In this document: piece by piece, positions 23,509-32,297 of the stretch
Numbering within the stretch: position 1 is the stretch's first letter
How the letters are laid out: every line of letters starts with the position of its first letter
Assembly (NCBI GenBank): GCA_033762255.1
Contig: JANRLT010000007.1
Span: 186,001-250,000, forward strand
Direction of reading: 5' to 3'
DNA: 64,000 nt
DNA from: Pirellulales bacterium
Lineage (GTDB): Bacteria > Planctomycetota > Planctomycetia > Pirellulales > JALHPA01
Notes under the pieces: model-generated
Told to the model about the DNA's origin: nothing
Databases searched by the model: none
What the model saw: the letters and a program-made list of their open reading frames with translations, nothing else
Program-made: the position numbers and the translations under genes

Positions 23509-24633
23509 ATGCTGCATGCCGTGATCATGGCCGGAGGGTCGGGAACCCGCTTTTGGCCCGCCAGCCGCAACCTGCGGCCCAAGCAACTGCTAAAACTGGC
23601 CGGGGACCGGACCCTGTTAGCCGCCACGATTGATCGCTTGGGCAAAATCATACCGTCCGAACGGGTCTGGATTGCCACGGGGCACGCCCTGGCGGATACG
23701 ATCCGCCAGGAATTGCCCGGCTGGGCCTCCCCGCCGCGGTCCGGACAAATGTTGGTCGAACCGTGCAAAAGGGACACGGCGGCGTGCATTGGCCTGGCGG
23801 CGATAACGCTCTTGCGCCGCGATCCGGAAGCGATCATGGCCGTCATGCCCTCCGACCATGTGATTCACAGTGATGAACTGTTTCAACAGGCGATCATGGC
23901 CGCGGCGGAAATCGTCCGCCAACGCCCTGAACGGTTTGTAACCTTTGGCATCAAGCCGACGTACCCCGCGGAGTGCTTTGGCTATATCGAACGGGGGGCC
24001 ATCGTCCCCAACAGCGATCTGCCCGCCGCCGCGCCCGGCGGCCTTGCCGCCAATCTGGTCGTGAGCCGCGTCGCCCACTTTCGCGAAAAGCCCGCCGCCA
24101 GCGTGGCGCGGGAGTACCTGGAATCGGGCAAATTTTTGTGGAACTCCGGGATTTTTGTCTGGAGCGCGGCGACCATTTTGGCCGCGCTGCACCGCTATCA
24201 ACCAGAACTGGCGCGGCAACTGATGACCATCCAGGCGGCCCTGGGCCGGCCGGACTTTGCCACCGTGCTGGAGCGGGAATTTAGCGCGATGCGGGGAATT
24301 TCCATCGATTACGCCGTCATGGAACACGCCCGCGATGTGCTGGTGATCGAGGCTCCTTTTCAATGGGACGACGTGGGGAGTTGGCAGGCCATCGCCCGAC
24401 TGGAAGGGGCCGATGCCGCCGGCAATACCATTCGTGCCAAACACCTGGGCATCAACACCACCGGCACGATTGTCCGCAGCGACGATGAACATTTGATCGT
24501 GACGCTGGGCCTGCAAGATTGCGTGGTGGTCCGCACGGCGGACGCGACGCTGGTCGCCCGCAAACAAGACGAGGAAGGCATCCGCCAAGTGGTTAAGGAG
24601 CTTGAGGAGCGCGGCTGGCGGGAATATTTGTAG
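23509..24633 (+). CDS. manC: Mannose-1-phosphate guanylyltransferase
   Basis: The enzyme makes GDP-mannose from mannose-1-phosphate and GTP for glycan synthesis. The 374-residue product starts with the nucleotide-binding motif AGGSGTRFWPASR and the basic RPKQLLKL. EPCKRDTAACIGLAA, MPSDHV, and the sugar-binding HFREKP with FLWNSGIFVW follow. It lacks the C-terminal phosphomannose isomerase domain of the fused enzymes. The start at 23509 follows a GGGAGAA ribosome binding site; the in-frame 23482 codon is less likely. Confidence 0.94.
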   Translation: MLHAVIMAGGSGTRFWPASRNLRPKQLLKLAGDRTLLAATIDRLGKIIPSERVWIATGHALADTIRQELPGWASPPRSGQMLVEPCKRDTAACIGLAAITLLRRDPEAIMAVMPSDHVIHSDELFQQAIMAAAEIVRQRPERFVTFGIKPTYPAECFGYIERGAIVPNSDLPAAAPGGLAANLVVSRVAHFREKPAASVAREYLESGKFLWNSGIFVWSAATILAALHRYQPELARQLMTIQAALGRPDFATVLEREFSAMRGISIDYAVMEHARDVLVIEAPFQWDDVGSWQAIARLEGADAAGNTIRAKHLGINTTGTIVRSDDEHLIVTLGLQDCVVVRTADATLVARKQDEEGIRQVVKELEERGWREYL

Positions 24634-24654
24634 GTCCCGTCCGCCGGACGGGAC
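24634..24654. repeat. GTCCCGTCCGCCGGACGGGAC palindrome
   Basis: A 21-base perfect palindrome with a central C begins right after the stop codon of the guanylyltransferase gene. It belongs to the family at 17874-17894 and 25436-25456. Its position could let it act as a terminator hairpin, but no T-run follows. Confidence 0.8.
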
Positions 24655-24697
24655 TGGTAGGCAGGGAGGTGGGAGATGAGAGCAAAGTCGTCAGCAC

Positions 24698-24852
24698 GGT
24701 GGCTGGCGTTCGAGCCTTAGCGAGCCCCCAGCATGGCAAGTGTAGAATTCAGAATGATGAATGCAGAATGACCGGAATCAATTCATAATTTTTAATTCTT
24801 CATTCTTAATTAATACGCGGGTGGCTGGTGGTCGAGCCACGGCGAGGACCCC
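24698..24852. repeat. Dispersed 'GGTGGCTGG-TCGAGCC' repeats with an AT-rich core
   Basis: GGTGGCTGGCGTTCGAGCC (24698) and GGTGGCTGGTGGTCGAGCC (24820) flank an AT-rich stretch made of GAATTCAGAATGATGAATG-type units. Related copies are at 26653-26687 (inverted) and 39369-39412 (inverted). It is non-coding. Confidence 0.75.
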
Positions 24853-24901
24853 GTGGAGAGAAGTGAGAAGTAGGAATAATGAATCTAGCAAGTCCCCCTT
24901 T

Positions 24902-25246
24902 CTAACTAAAAAACGCAATCCAGACCAGTACCACGACAAGCTCCACGCCCAATAAGATCGCGATGATTACCACCGTCACGAGGTGGCGCTGGAGCGCATG
25001 AATTCCGTAACAGGCGCAATAGCAGGCCAGGGGGAGAAGGGCGATCAGATTTGCGGCGAGGATAAACCAATCAAAAATGGTTGCAGACCGTTTGAACATG
25101 ATCGAGGTGGTCACGTAATGCCAAAACGCAGACCCCACCCAAAATACCAGTACCGGGCTGATCAGCGGCAAGAGTGATTTTTTACCATCCGCCGCCACTC
25201 GCGGGGGTGTATCAACCGTTTGCGGGGACTGGTAGGGATTTTCCAT
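24902..25246 (-). CDS. Small membrane protein with an NPYxSP N-terminus
   Basis: The 114-residue product begins MENPYQSPQTVDTPP, an N-terminal motif I know from many small planctomycetal membrane proteins. Three hydrophobic segments follow, about residues 27-47, 58-80 and 88-112. No catalytic motif is visible, so a structural or accessory role at the inner membrane is likely but unproven. It stands alone between repeat-rich gaps. Confidence 0.7.
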   Translation of the reverse strand: MENPYQSPQTVDTPPRVAADGKKSLLPLISPVLVFWVGSAFWHYVTTSIMFKRSATIFDWFILAANLIALLPLACYCACYGIHALQRHLVTVVIIAILLGVELVVVLVWIAFFS

Positions 25247-25370
25247 CGGGGGGCTGTTGATTATTAGATTTTATGCCGTTGCCCGATCGCAATAAAGATT
25301 TCGCTCCTACGGAGCGGGAAAGTTTGCCTCCGTCTCCTACAACCCACGTCCCGCACCCCGCGTCCCTCTA

Positions 25371-25456
25371 TTCCGCCGATACCATCGGCGGCTTTGTTGA
25401 CGTCGCCCGCGCTCTCGTCGCATCAGTCCCGTCCGGCGGCCGGGACCTACTACCCT
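25371..25456. repeat. Paired palindromes, copy 2
   Basis: TTCCGCCGATACCATCGGCGG (25371) and GTCCCGTCCGGCGGCCGGGAC (25436-25456) repeat the pair at 17812-17894, with CGTCGCCCG between them in both copies. It ends two bases before the stop of btaB. Confidence 0.88.
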
Positions 25457-25457
25457 C

Positions 25458-26180
25458 TCACCCCTTCCGTCCCACAAACACATAATACGGCACGCGGGCG
25501 AAGGGGACATACGGAACCTTGGCGCGGCCTTCCTCTAGCAGTTCCAGCGTGAAATGCCGCTGCAAATAGGGCAGATGGTCCGGGTTGGGAAACACATTAT
25601 CCCGGTTGAACCAAAACGGCCAAAAGCTGCGGGTCAGCCAGCCATGCCGGGCACGCCCCTGGTCGGGATGCTTGCGCGAGACGTAAAAGTCGACCACGCC
25701 CAGCATGCCGCCGGGTTTGAGCAGCGCGGTGGCCCGCTCGAGCGCGGCGAACCAGTCGGGAATCATCGTCAACGAGTAGGAAAACGTGATCACGTCATAA
25801 GGTTCGGCCTGGAAAGTGGTTGCGTCATATTCGGTGGTGTGGACGTTGGTCCAACCCCGGTCGGCGATCCGCCGCTGGGCGATCTCCAGCAGCGGCCCAC
25901 ACAGGTCGACAATATCGACATGGCCCAGGTCACGAATCCGCTCGCCCAGGAATTCGAGATTGGCCCCGGTGCCGCCACCCATTTCCAGCCAGCGTCCCCC
26001 AGCGGGGGCGGGGAGGGCGCGGTAGAGGGTTTCGCGACCGGGGAGCAGTCGGCGGCGGAAGTCGTCGTAACCTTCCGCCTGTTTGCCGTAAAAGCTTTTC
26101 AGCCGTTCGGCGTGGGTCTGTCCCCGAATCGGGGAGAGCGATAAATGATAGAGCGTTTTTAAATCTTGCGTGAGTGACAT
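25458..26180 (-). CDS. btaB: Probable BtaB: SAM-dependent N-methyltransferase of betaine-lipid synthesis
   Basis: BtaB adds three methyl groups to diacylglyceryl-homoserine to give the betaine lipid DGTS. The 240-residue product is a class I methyltransferase: WLEMGGGTGANLEFLG binds SAM, VDIVDLCGPLLEIA follows, and ITFSYSLTMIPDW and LLKPGGMLGVVDFYVS complete the fold. The N-terminal HAERLKSFYGKQAEGYDDFR and the C-terminal VPYYVFVGRK fit BtaB-type enzymes, and btaA lies upstream on the same strand, 540 bp away. Without btaA nearby I would have called it only a UbiE-like methyltransferase. The start is placed at ATG 26180; the ribosome binding site is unclear. Confidence 0.82.
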   Translation of the reverse strand: MSLTQDLKTLYHLSLSPIRGQTHAERLKSFYGKQAEGYDDFRRRLLPGRETLYRALPAPAGGRWLEMGGGTGANLEFLGERIRDLGHVDIVDLCGPLLEIAQRRIADRGWTNVHTTEYDATTFQAEPYDVITFSYSLTMIPDWFAALERATALLKPGGMLGVVDFYVSRKHPDQGRARHGWLTRSFWPFWFNRDNVFPNPDHLPYLQRHFTLELLEEGRAKVPYVPFARVPYYVFVGRKG

Positions 26181-26721
26181 AACGGAGGGCGCCGGCCAAA
26201 AGGTCTTCCAGGCTGGGAAGGCGGGTTTTTGCGCCGGATACTGCAAGCGCGGTGGTGCAAGTCAACAGCATAAGCGACGCCACCCCGGGGGTGACGCTCC
26301 CTGGGGTGATGGAACAAATTATAGCAGCAATCGCCGCCAGTCGGCAGTTCGTGGCCGCGGAGGGCCGCCGGTGAGGGTTAATAGCCGCATACGTCCGTTC
26401 CGGGTGATGGCATCCGTACCAAGTTTCGCGCGACCGCCGCGCGAAATGAAATGTTAGTGGGTAGTGGGGAGTGGATAGTGGGTGGTAAGTATTGGTGGGG
26501 AGTCTTAGGAATGATGCAAATTACCCTGCCCCTTCGATACCCACGGGGAGCTAGCCGAGGCTTGCCCCCAATTCCAAGGCAGAAGTATGAATGCAGAAGG
26601 TAAAATTGAATTGCAGCAATTCCGAATTCCTCATTCCTACTTCTCACTTCACCCAGGGTCCTCGCCAAGGCTCGACCCCTGCCACCCGCGTCTCTCGTCT
26701 CTCGTCTCTCGTCTCCCTCAC
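26181..26721. other. Gene-free gap between btaB and btaA with dispersed repeats
   Basis: The gap contains simple GTGGGTAGTGGGG-type runs, a TCGAGCC repeat copy (26653-26687) and GAATGCAGAA units. No coding frame is credible. Its length makes it doubtful that btaA and btaB share one transcript. Confidence 0.5.
26653..26687. repeat. Inverted copy of the TCGAGCC repeat
   Basis: CAGGGTCCTCGCCAAGG and CTCGACCCCTGCCACCC are the reverse complement of the element at 24819-24852, with small changes. Confidence 0.75.
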
Positions 26722-27915
26722 TCACACCGCCAGTTCGGCGATGTTAAAGCAGCCATAGGTGTGGACGCGATCTTGGCGGTGAAGTTCCTCGGCCAGCGGT
26801 TTATTGTAGGTGAGGAGCTCGCCCACTTTGACATTTCGCCCGTGGACTTGGACGATTTGTTCATCGACAAAGGGGGTTTCCAGCCCGCCGCTGCGCCACA
26901 AAATCCGCGCGCCGGGGGCGGCCCGCTCGACAATGGCCTGCCATTCGCTGCGCAATAGGTCCGTGCGGTGCGTGCTCAGCCAGTCCATGTGGTCCAGCAA
27001 GATCAGTCGCGTGAGGGGTTCGGGATGTTGCAGCAAAAATTCTTCGACCGTGCCGGTGTAGGGGCGGACGCGATCGACCAGTCCCCCCTGTAATTTGGCA
27101 AAATTTTCGGGTTTGAGGTATTCGGGGCAACAGTCCGGTGTATAAGAGCCGGTCAGGTAGACCCGCCAAAAATAATTATCCGCGATGGGGAGTTCGGCAA
27201 AGACCGCCTCGACGCAGGATTGCATAAAGCCCGCGATCCCCCCAAAGTGCTTTTCGACTTGTTTGACTTGCGGCGGGGGAACGCCCAGCATGCTGAGGGT
27301 TGAGTTGCGGCCTAACGCCCAGCGAAGGGGCTTGCTCCAAAAGACGGGTTTGATTTGGCGTTCATAAATGTCGCGCTGTTCGGCGACGGATCCGGCGGCG
27401 AGCAAGTCCTGCACGGGTCCGCGCAAGCGAACCAACCGGTCGATGTAAAAATTCATGCCCCGGGCAAAGGCTCCCGCGGTGCCGTGAAAATAGAACGAGG
27501 GCCGAAATCCGCGTCCGGAAAAAAAGTAATGAAAGCGGTCCCAATACTTTTGCGACACTGGCGACAGGTGCCGGCGCAATTGTTGTTCGTAAACTTGGCG
27601 GGGGTTGGCGACTTTTCCCTGGCCGAACATCCGAAAAAAGGTTTCATAATCGAGCGCGCGGATGCCGGCCAGCTTGAGTTCGAGCAGGGCGTTCTGGCGG
27701 GGGTTCATGTCAATGGTGTACACGGCCCGGGGACTTTGCAGCACATAGTCCAGGGCGTTGCAACCGGCGGAGGTGATCACAGCCACGGTGTCGGCGGGAC
27801 CCAACTGGAGGGCCACGCGATCGAGCCGGGGATCTTCCCAGCAGGCGTTGTAAACCAGATTACTACCATGGACCCAATGAAAACAACGCTGTTGAAAGCT
27901 TTCCCACAATCGCAT
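26722..27915 (-). CDS. btaA: BtaA: S-adenosylmethionine:diacylglycerol 3-amino-3-carboxypropyltransferase (DUF3419)
   Basis: BtaA moves the 3-amino-3-carboxypropyl group of SAM onto diacylglycerol, the first step to the phosphorus-free betaine lipid DGTS. The 397-residue product has the DUF3419 signature: VYNACWEDPRLDR near the start, ITSAGCNALDYVL and YTIDMNPRQNALLELK for SAM binding, and ILLDHMDWL late in the sequence. Length matches the bacterial enzyme (about 400). ATG 27915 begins directly with the conserved region. It lies between btaB (downstream) and a PlcP-like phosphoesterase (upstream), all on the minus strand. Confidence 0.92.
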   Translation of the reverse strand: MRLWESFQQRCFHWVHGSNLVYNACWEDPRLDRVALQLGPADTVAVITSAGCNALDYVLQSPRAVYTIDMNPRQNALLELKLAGIRALDYETFFRMFGQGKVANPRQVYEQQLRRHLSPVSQKYWDRFHYFFSGRGFRPSFYFHGTAGAFARGMNFYIDRLVRLRGPVQDLLAAGSVAEQRDIYERQIKPVFWSKPLRWALGRNSTLSMLGVPPPQVKQVEKHFGGIAGFMQSCVEAVFAELPIADNYFWRVYLTGSYTPDCCPEYLKPENFAKLQGGLVDRVRPYTGTVEEFLLQHPEPLTRLILLDHMDWLSTHRTDLLRSEWQAIVERAAPGARILWRSGGLETPFVDEQIVQVHGRNVKVGELLTYNKPLAEELHRQDRVHTYGCFNIAELAV

Positions 27916-28380
27916 TCCGGATTCCTTTGCTGGTCAAACTCGGTTGGGAGTTTCCGCCGCGAGACAGATTCGCAGCGGGGGGGATGTTCGCCGCAGGAGC
28001 GGGAATTCCTTGGAATTTCGGGCATGGCAACCTCCCTGTTGGTCTTGGTTCCACCGTACCTGCCGACTACCGCGTGCTGGCTCCGCCAGGCGATCCCCTG
28101 TCCCCAATCCACTCTAGCAGAATAGCCCTCGGCTGGCCGCTTCGTCAACCTAAGCATCCAATTTATTACAAATTACGAATTACTAGTTACAAATTTCAGA
28201 TTTGATAATTTTAAATTTGAGATTGCGTCTCCTCCGCACCTCTGCCCCAGCTCCCTATCTCCCTGACATTTGTCCACTAACTCCCGTCTCCCGTCATTTC
28301 GCGCTCCGCTGCGCGTCGCGGCTAAACTTCCCGTCTCCCGCCTCCCGTCTCCCGCCACCCATCGGCGGCATTGTACAGCT
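27916..28380. other. Gene-free gap upstream of btaA
   Basis: The gap contains an AT-rich segment (ATTACAAATTACGAATTAC) and runs of CCCGTCTCCCG. It must hold the btaA promoter, but I could not fix one, and I saw no clear Pho-box-like direct repeat by eye. Confidence 0.45.
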
Positions 28381-29154
28381 TTACACGCCCGCCAAAGCCC
28401 AACCGGTCGGGTCTAACTCTTTCCGCGTCGCGCTCTCGATCGCTGGCACGTAGTCCCGTGATTCGATCCGCCCCTCGGGCTGTCCCGTCCAAGAGTAACA
28501 TGCCGCCCGACCTTGACGCACGCCTATGTATCCCGTCGGCCGCTCGGTCCAGCAACCGCTATTCAAATAATGCACGCCCTCCAGGTGCACATCCTCCGGC
28601 ATGTGCGTATGGCCCAGGATGATCCCGTCAAATCCGCGCTCGCGGGCAACAGCGGCGGCCCGCTCGCGCAAATTCTTGACAGCGCGGACGAATGTCTTGC
28701 ATTTGCGCTTCAGCACCTTGGCCAATCGATGCGAGGGATCAATCCGCTGCGATCCCAAATAAATGGCGTCCGCAATGCCAATCAACCAGCCGGGTAGTTG
28801 CATCGCCCCGTCCCAGCGATCACCATGACAAACCAGATACCGCCGCGATCCAACTTGAATTGTTATTTCCTCCCGAACTGGCAGGCCCAATAGTCCGCCA
28901 TACCAGTGGGGCTCGGGGTCGTGGTTTCCCTTGAGCAAAATCAATTGCGAGTGCGCCGCGATTCCCCGCAAGGCGTCCAACACCGCCACATCGGCGCAGC
29001 GCAGACCACGCAGCCGCGGGTCTTCAAATAAATCGCCGTTCACGATCCACTGCTCGGCGTGGATGCTACCTAAAAAATGGAGGATGTCAGTCGTCCGTGA
29101 ATTTCTGGCACCCAAATGCAGGTCGCTGATCACGACCGTGTCAAAATGTCGCAT
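28381..29154 (-). CDS. Calcineurin-like phosphoesterase, PlcP/LpxH-type (COG2908)
   Basis: The 257-residue product has the full metallophosphoesterase set: SDLHLGARN, VNGDLFED, LKGNHDPE, CHGDRWD and GHTHMPE, which bind two metals. It resembles the group that includes LpxH and the phospholipase PlcP. LpxH enzymes have GNRD where this has GNHD, and the C-terminal GVHYLNSGCWTE is PlcP-like. PlcP releases diacylglycerol from phospholipids during phosphate starvation and so feeds BtaA. The position upstream of btaA and btaB on the same strand supports this role. ATG 29154 is chosen over the in-frame 29220. Confidence 0.82.
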   Translation of the reverse strand: MRHFDTVVISDLHLGARNSRTTDILHFLGSIHAEQWIVNGDLFEDPRLRGLRCADVAVLDALRGIAAHSQLILLKGNHDPEPHWYGGLLGLPVREEITIQVGSRRYLVCHGDRWDGAMQLPGWLIGIADAIYLGSQRIDPSHRLAKVLKRKCKTFVRAVKNLRERAAAVARERGFDGIILGHTHMPEDVHLEGVHYLNSGCWTERPTGYIGVRQGRAACYSWTGQPEGRIESRDYVPAIESATRKELDPTGWALAGV

Positions 29155-29812
29155 GGGCAAATCGCTCTTTGCGAAAATTGTGGTCTCTGGCGAAATGTTG
29201 TGGCCCTTGAAATAAGCCATACCGGTGGGGGAAGAGAGGCGCGGCGACTACCCGCAATCCCAGAGGGGCAGCCTGGTTGCGAGCCAACGTCTTCCCTGAC
29301 GCAGTCGACAAACCCTGACATACCAAACAAAACAGACGAACCCAGCAAAACCGACCTGTCCTAACAAATCCAACTGGCCTGATCGTGCCAATGCATCCTC
29401 AAAAATGGCACTGTTTCAGGACAACCTTGTATCACTATTATCGTCCGCAAGAATTCAGCCAGGATGTGGAGCAGATGAGTTTTATGTGAATGTGGAAAAT
29501 TTGTTGGTGAATTCCCCGTTTCTGGTGGCACTTTTATCAAATTGCCCGAATTTTTGCATGATCAAATAGCAGCCAGCGGGAGATAAATTTCATGCTAGCA
29601 GGCCCTTAGCGTGTAACATCCAGGCCATCCCACCCGTGCCAGGAGAGGTGTTGCGGGGAGTTTTGCGACAGGCTACCTACGGGTATTTAAATTATGTTAC
29701 GATAAGGCGAGTCAAGGATTTCCCAATAGGGGGGTTTGACCATTAGTTATGACTGCTCTTAGCCAAGTTCGGGGTGTTCCACGCTAGTGTGTGGATAAAT
29801 AAGGCAATTGGC
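29155..29812. other. Divergent intergenic region
   Basis: Between the phosphoesterase gene and the MMPL transporter gene I see no coding frame, repeat family member or clear promoter. Its length and divergent flanks make it the likely site of both promoters. Confidence 0.4.
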
Positions 29813-32266
29813 ATGCGTGCGTCGTCATGGATTTGGATAATCGTCTGGGTGGGGCTGGCGATCATGCTGCGCCTGGCGGCTCCTCCCTGGGACGAGGTCG
29901 TCCATGATGACAACCTGAGCTATCTTCCCCAAGAAATGACCAGCCCCCGGGCCCAGGCCCTGCTGGCGCGGGCTTTTCCCGAACAAAATGCCCGCAGTCA
30001 GTTGGTATTGGTCGTGGCGCGCGAGGGGGACCCGCTTGACCCGTCATCCTCGAGCGCGACGCTAACCGCCAGCGACTTTGAATTTGCCGCCCAGGTGGCG
30101 GAGGCCTGGCAAGAGAACGCCGCGGAACTGCGGCTTTCGCATGTATGGACGCACCACACCGAAGTGGTGGGGAATCAACTAAAGGCGGCGGACGAAGAGG
30201 GAAATTTGCGGGCGATCCTGGTCATGGCCCAAGTGCGGCAGGATTTTATGGAGGTGGATAATCTGCGTTTGGTGGAGTTGGCTCGACAATTCGTGGCGCA
30301 GGCGGGCCAGGATGTCGCGCAGCAGTCGGATTTTATGCCGGGAGTGGCCTGGGGGTTGACGGGATCGACCGTGTTGGGGGCGGATCTGCTGTCCGCCGCC
30401 CGTGAAAGCTTGCAAGCGACCGAGTGGATCACCATCGCATTGGTGTTGGGATTTTTGCTATTGGTGTATCGCGCCCCGTTGTTGGCGTTGGTGCCGCTGG
30501 CGGCCATTGGCGTTGCCTGGTGGTGCGGGATCCATTTATTAACCTGGAGTACGCAATGGCACAACCTGTGGAGTCATCTTGGCTTGCGCTGGGAGCTGTT
30601 TACCACGGTCCGCATCTTCATCACGGTGCTGGTGTTTGGTTCGGGAACGGATTACTGCCTATTTTTGATCGCCCGCTATAAAGAAGAACTCCATTATGGC
30701 GTTGCATCTAGCCCTCCTGGCCTGCGGCATGCCGCCGCGCTGGACTCCGCCGTGGCGGGGGTGCATTCGGCACTATTGGGGAGCGCGTTAACGACGGTTG
30801 TCGGGGTGGGGATTTTGGCGTTTGCCGATTTTGGCAAATTTCAAATCGCCGGGGTGGCCATCGCCGGTTGCTTATTAATTACCTATTTAGTCTCGATCAC
30901 GCTAGCCCCGGCACTGCTGCTGATCTGTGGAAATGGACTGTTTTGGAATGCGGGCTGGGGTTCCGCCCCCCCGAGCGAGCGGAACAAATTTTTACAGGGG
31001 AACCACCTCATCGCCCCGCCCGCGTTATCCCTGGCGGGGTTGACGGCGTCGGATCGCTTTTGGCGCAGTTTCAGCGACCGCGTTTTGGCCTATCCGGGGC
31101 TGGGCTGGTTGGGAACGCTGGCATTATTTGCCTTGCCGGTCTGGTGGGGTTGGCAGGTGCCCGTGCGTTACGATCAAATGCGCGATCTCGGTTCAGAGCG
31201 ACCCGGAGTACAAGGATTTGAACTACTGAGCCGTCACTTTCCGGCGGGCATGACCGGACCGGTCACCTTGATCGTGGAAAGTTCCAAAAAAAGCCTGGCT
31301 GGCGAGGAGGGCAAAGAATGGATCCGCGAACTTAGCCACAAGCTGCGCAACCTGCCTAGTGTCGCGGTGGTGCGCAGTTTAACTCAACCCCTAGGGGCTA
31401 CACCCCGCGTGGCGGATCTTTTGCGGCCGGGACGCGCCAGTTTGTTACTAGCGGAAAAAACGCAAGCCGCGCGGGATTACTACCTCAGTGCCACGGGGCC
31501 CTTGGCGGGCCAGGCCACCCGCTTTGAACTGCAATTAATCGAAGACCCATTCTCTCCCGGAGCAGTCGCGGCTTTGCAAGAAATAGAAGCCGTCTTGGCG
31601 GAAATACAAAGTTCCCCCGCCGCGTGGCCAGAATTGACTTATCATCTGGGGGGGATTACCGCCGCCACCCGCGACTTGGCCGCGGTAACCAACAGCGATC
31701 AAAATCGGATTATGATCCTGGCGTGGTTGGGCGTGCTGGGCGTAACGCTTGTCTTGCTGCGCCAACCGCTGTTATGCTTTTATCTGATGGTGACGGTGCT
31801 GGTCAGTTACTTTGCCACCCTGGGCATCACGGCGCAGGTATTTACCTGGTGGTGGGGGGCGGGCACCAGCGGCATCGACTGGAAAGTGCCGCTGTTTTTA
31901 TATGTGATTCTGATCGCGGTGGGTCAGGACTATAATATTTATTTGGTTACCCGTGTACTGGAAGAGCAAGAACGCCACCCCCCCGCGCTAGCCCTGCGCC
32001 GGGGATTGGCCCGCACGGGGGGAATCATCACCAGTTGCGGGCTGATCATGGCTGCGTCGTTTGTCGCGATGATTGCCGGGGAACTGCGCTCGATCGTCGA
32101 ATTGGGCTTTGCGCTGACCTTAGGCGTGTTATTGGATACGCTGGTTGTGCGGACGATTCTGGTCCCCAGCGGTTGGGAATTGTATTTGCGAGCGAGGGCA
32201 AACGCGCCCCCCGTCGCGGTGGAATCGCTGGACTTTTCACCTGTCGATCCCGTTCCCGTCAAATAA
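29813..32266 (+). CDS. MMPL/RND-family transporter
   Basis: The 817-residue inner-membrane protein has the RND/MMPL layout: one N-terminal helix, a periplasmic domain (about residues 30-195), a block of helices with GSGTDYCLFLIARYKEEL, a second periplasmic domain, and a second helical block with VGQDYNIYLVTRVLEEQ. The paired GxDY...R motifs carry the proton-relay residues. Such proteins export lipids or hydrophobic compounds by proton motive force; some planctomycete and alphaproteobacterial relatives carry hopanoids. The substrate here is unknown. ATG 29813 gives a normal N-terminal helix; a GTG at 29774 is possible. The next gene starts 31 bp after its stop, so they are probably co-transcribed. 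Confidence 0.9.
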   Translation: MRASSWIWIIVWVGLAIMLRLAAPPWDEVVHDDNLSYLPQEMTSPRAQALLARAFPEQNARSQLVLVVAREGDPLDPSSSSATLTASDFEFAAQVAEAWQENAAELRLSHVWTHHTEVVGNQLKAADEEGNLRAILVMAQVRQDFMEVDNLRLVELARQFVAQAGQDVAQQSDFMPGVAWGLTGSTVLGADLLSAARESLQATEWITIALVLGFLLLVYRAPLLALVPLAAIGVAWWCGIHLLTWSTQWHNLWSHLGLRWELFTTVRIFITVLVFGSGTDYCLFLIARYKEELHYGVASSPPGLRHAAALDSAVAGVHSALLGSALTTVVGVGILAFADFGKFQIAGVAIAGCLLITYLVSITLAPALLLICGNGLFWNAGWGSAPPSERNKFLQGNHLIAPPALSLAGLTASDRFWRSFSDRVLAYPGLGWLGTLALFALPVWWGWQVPVRYDQMRDLGSERPGVQGFELLSRHFPAGMTGPVTLIVESSKKSLAGEEGKEWIRELSHKLRNLPSVAVVRSLTQPLGATPRVADLLRPGRASLLLAEKTQAARDYYLSATGPLAGQATRFELQLIEDPFSPGAVAALQEIEAVLAEIQSSPAAWPELTYHLGGITAATRDLAAVTNSDQNRIMILAWLGVLGVTLVLLRQPLLCFYLMVTVLVSYFATLGITAQVFTWWWGAGTSGIDWKVPLFLYVILIAVGQDYNIYLVTRVLEEQERHPPALALRRGLARTGGIITSCGLIMAASFVAMIAGELRSIVELGFALTLGVLLDTLVVRTILVPSGWELYLRARANAPPVAVESLDFSPVDPVPVK

Positions 32267-32297
32267 CCGGGTTTTCCGCAATTTTTTCCATAACCGC

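Noticed and set aside
23617-24588. 323-codon minus-strand frame opposite mannose-1-phosphate guanylyltransferase
   Set aside because: His/Arg/Gly-rich antisense translation typical of GC-rich DNA; the plus strand has clear nucleotidyltransferase motifs.
24740-24820. AT-rich GAATTCAGAATG units as a possible replication origin
   Set aside because: No DnaA-box cluster or dnaA/parAB genes nearby; the same units recur in several intergenic gaps.
27355-28125. Plus-strand frame opposite btaA
   Set aside because: Antisense shadow; btaA has the full DUF3419 signature on the minus strand.
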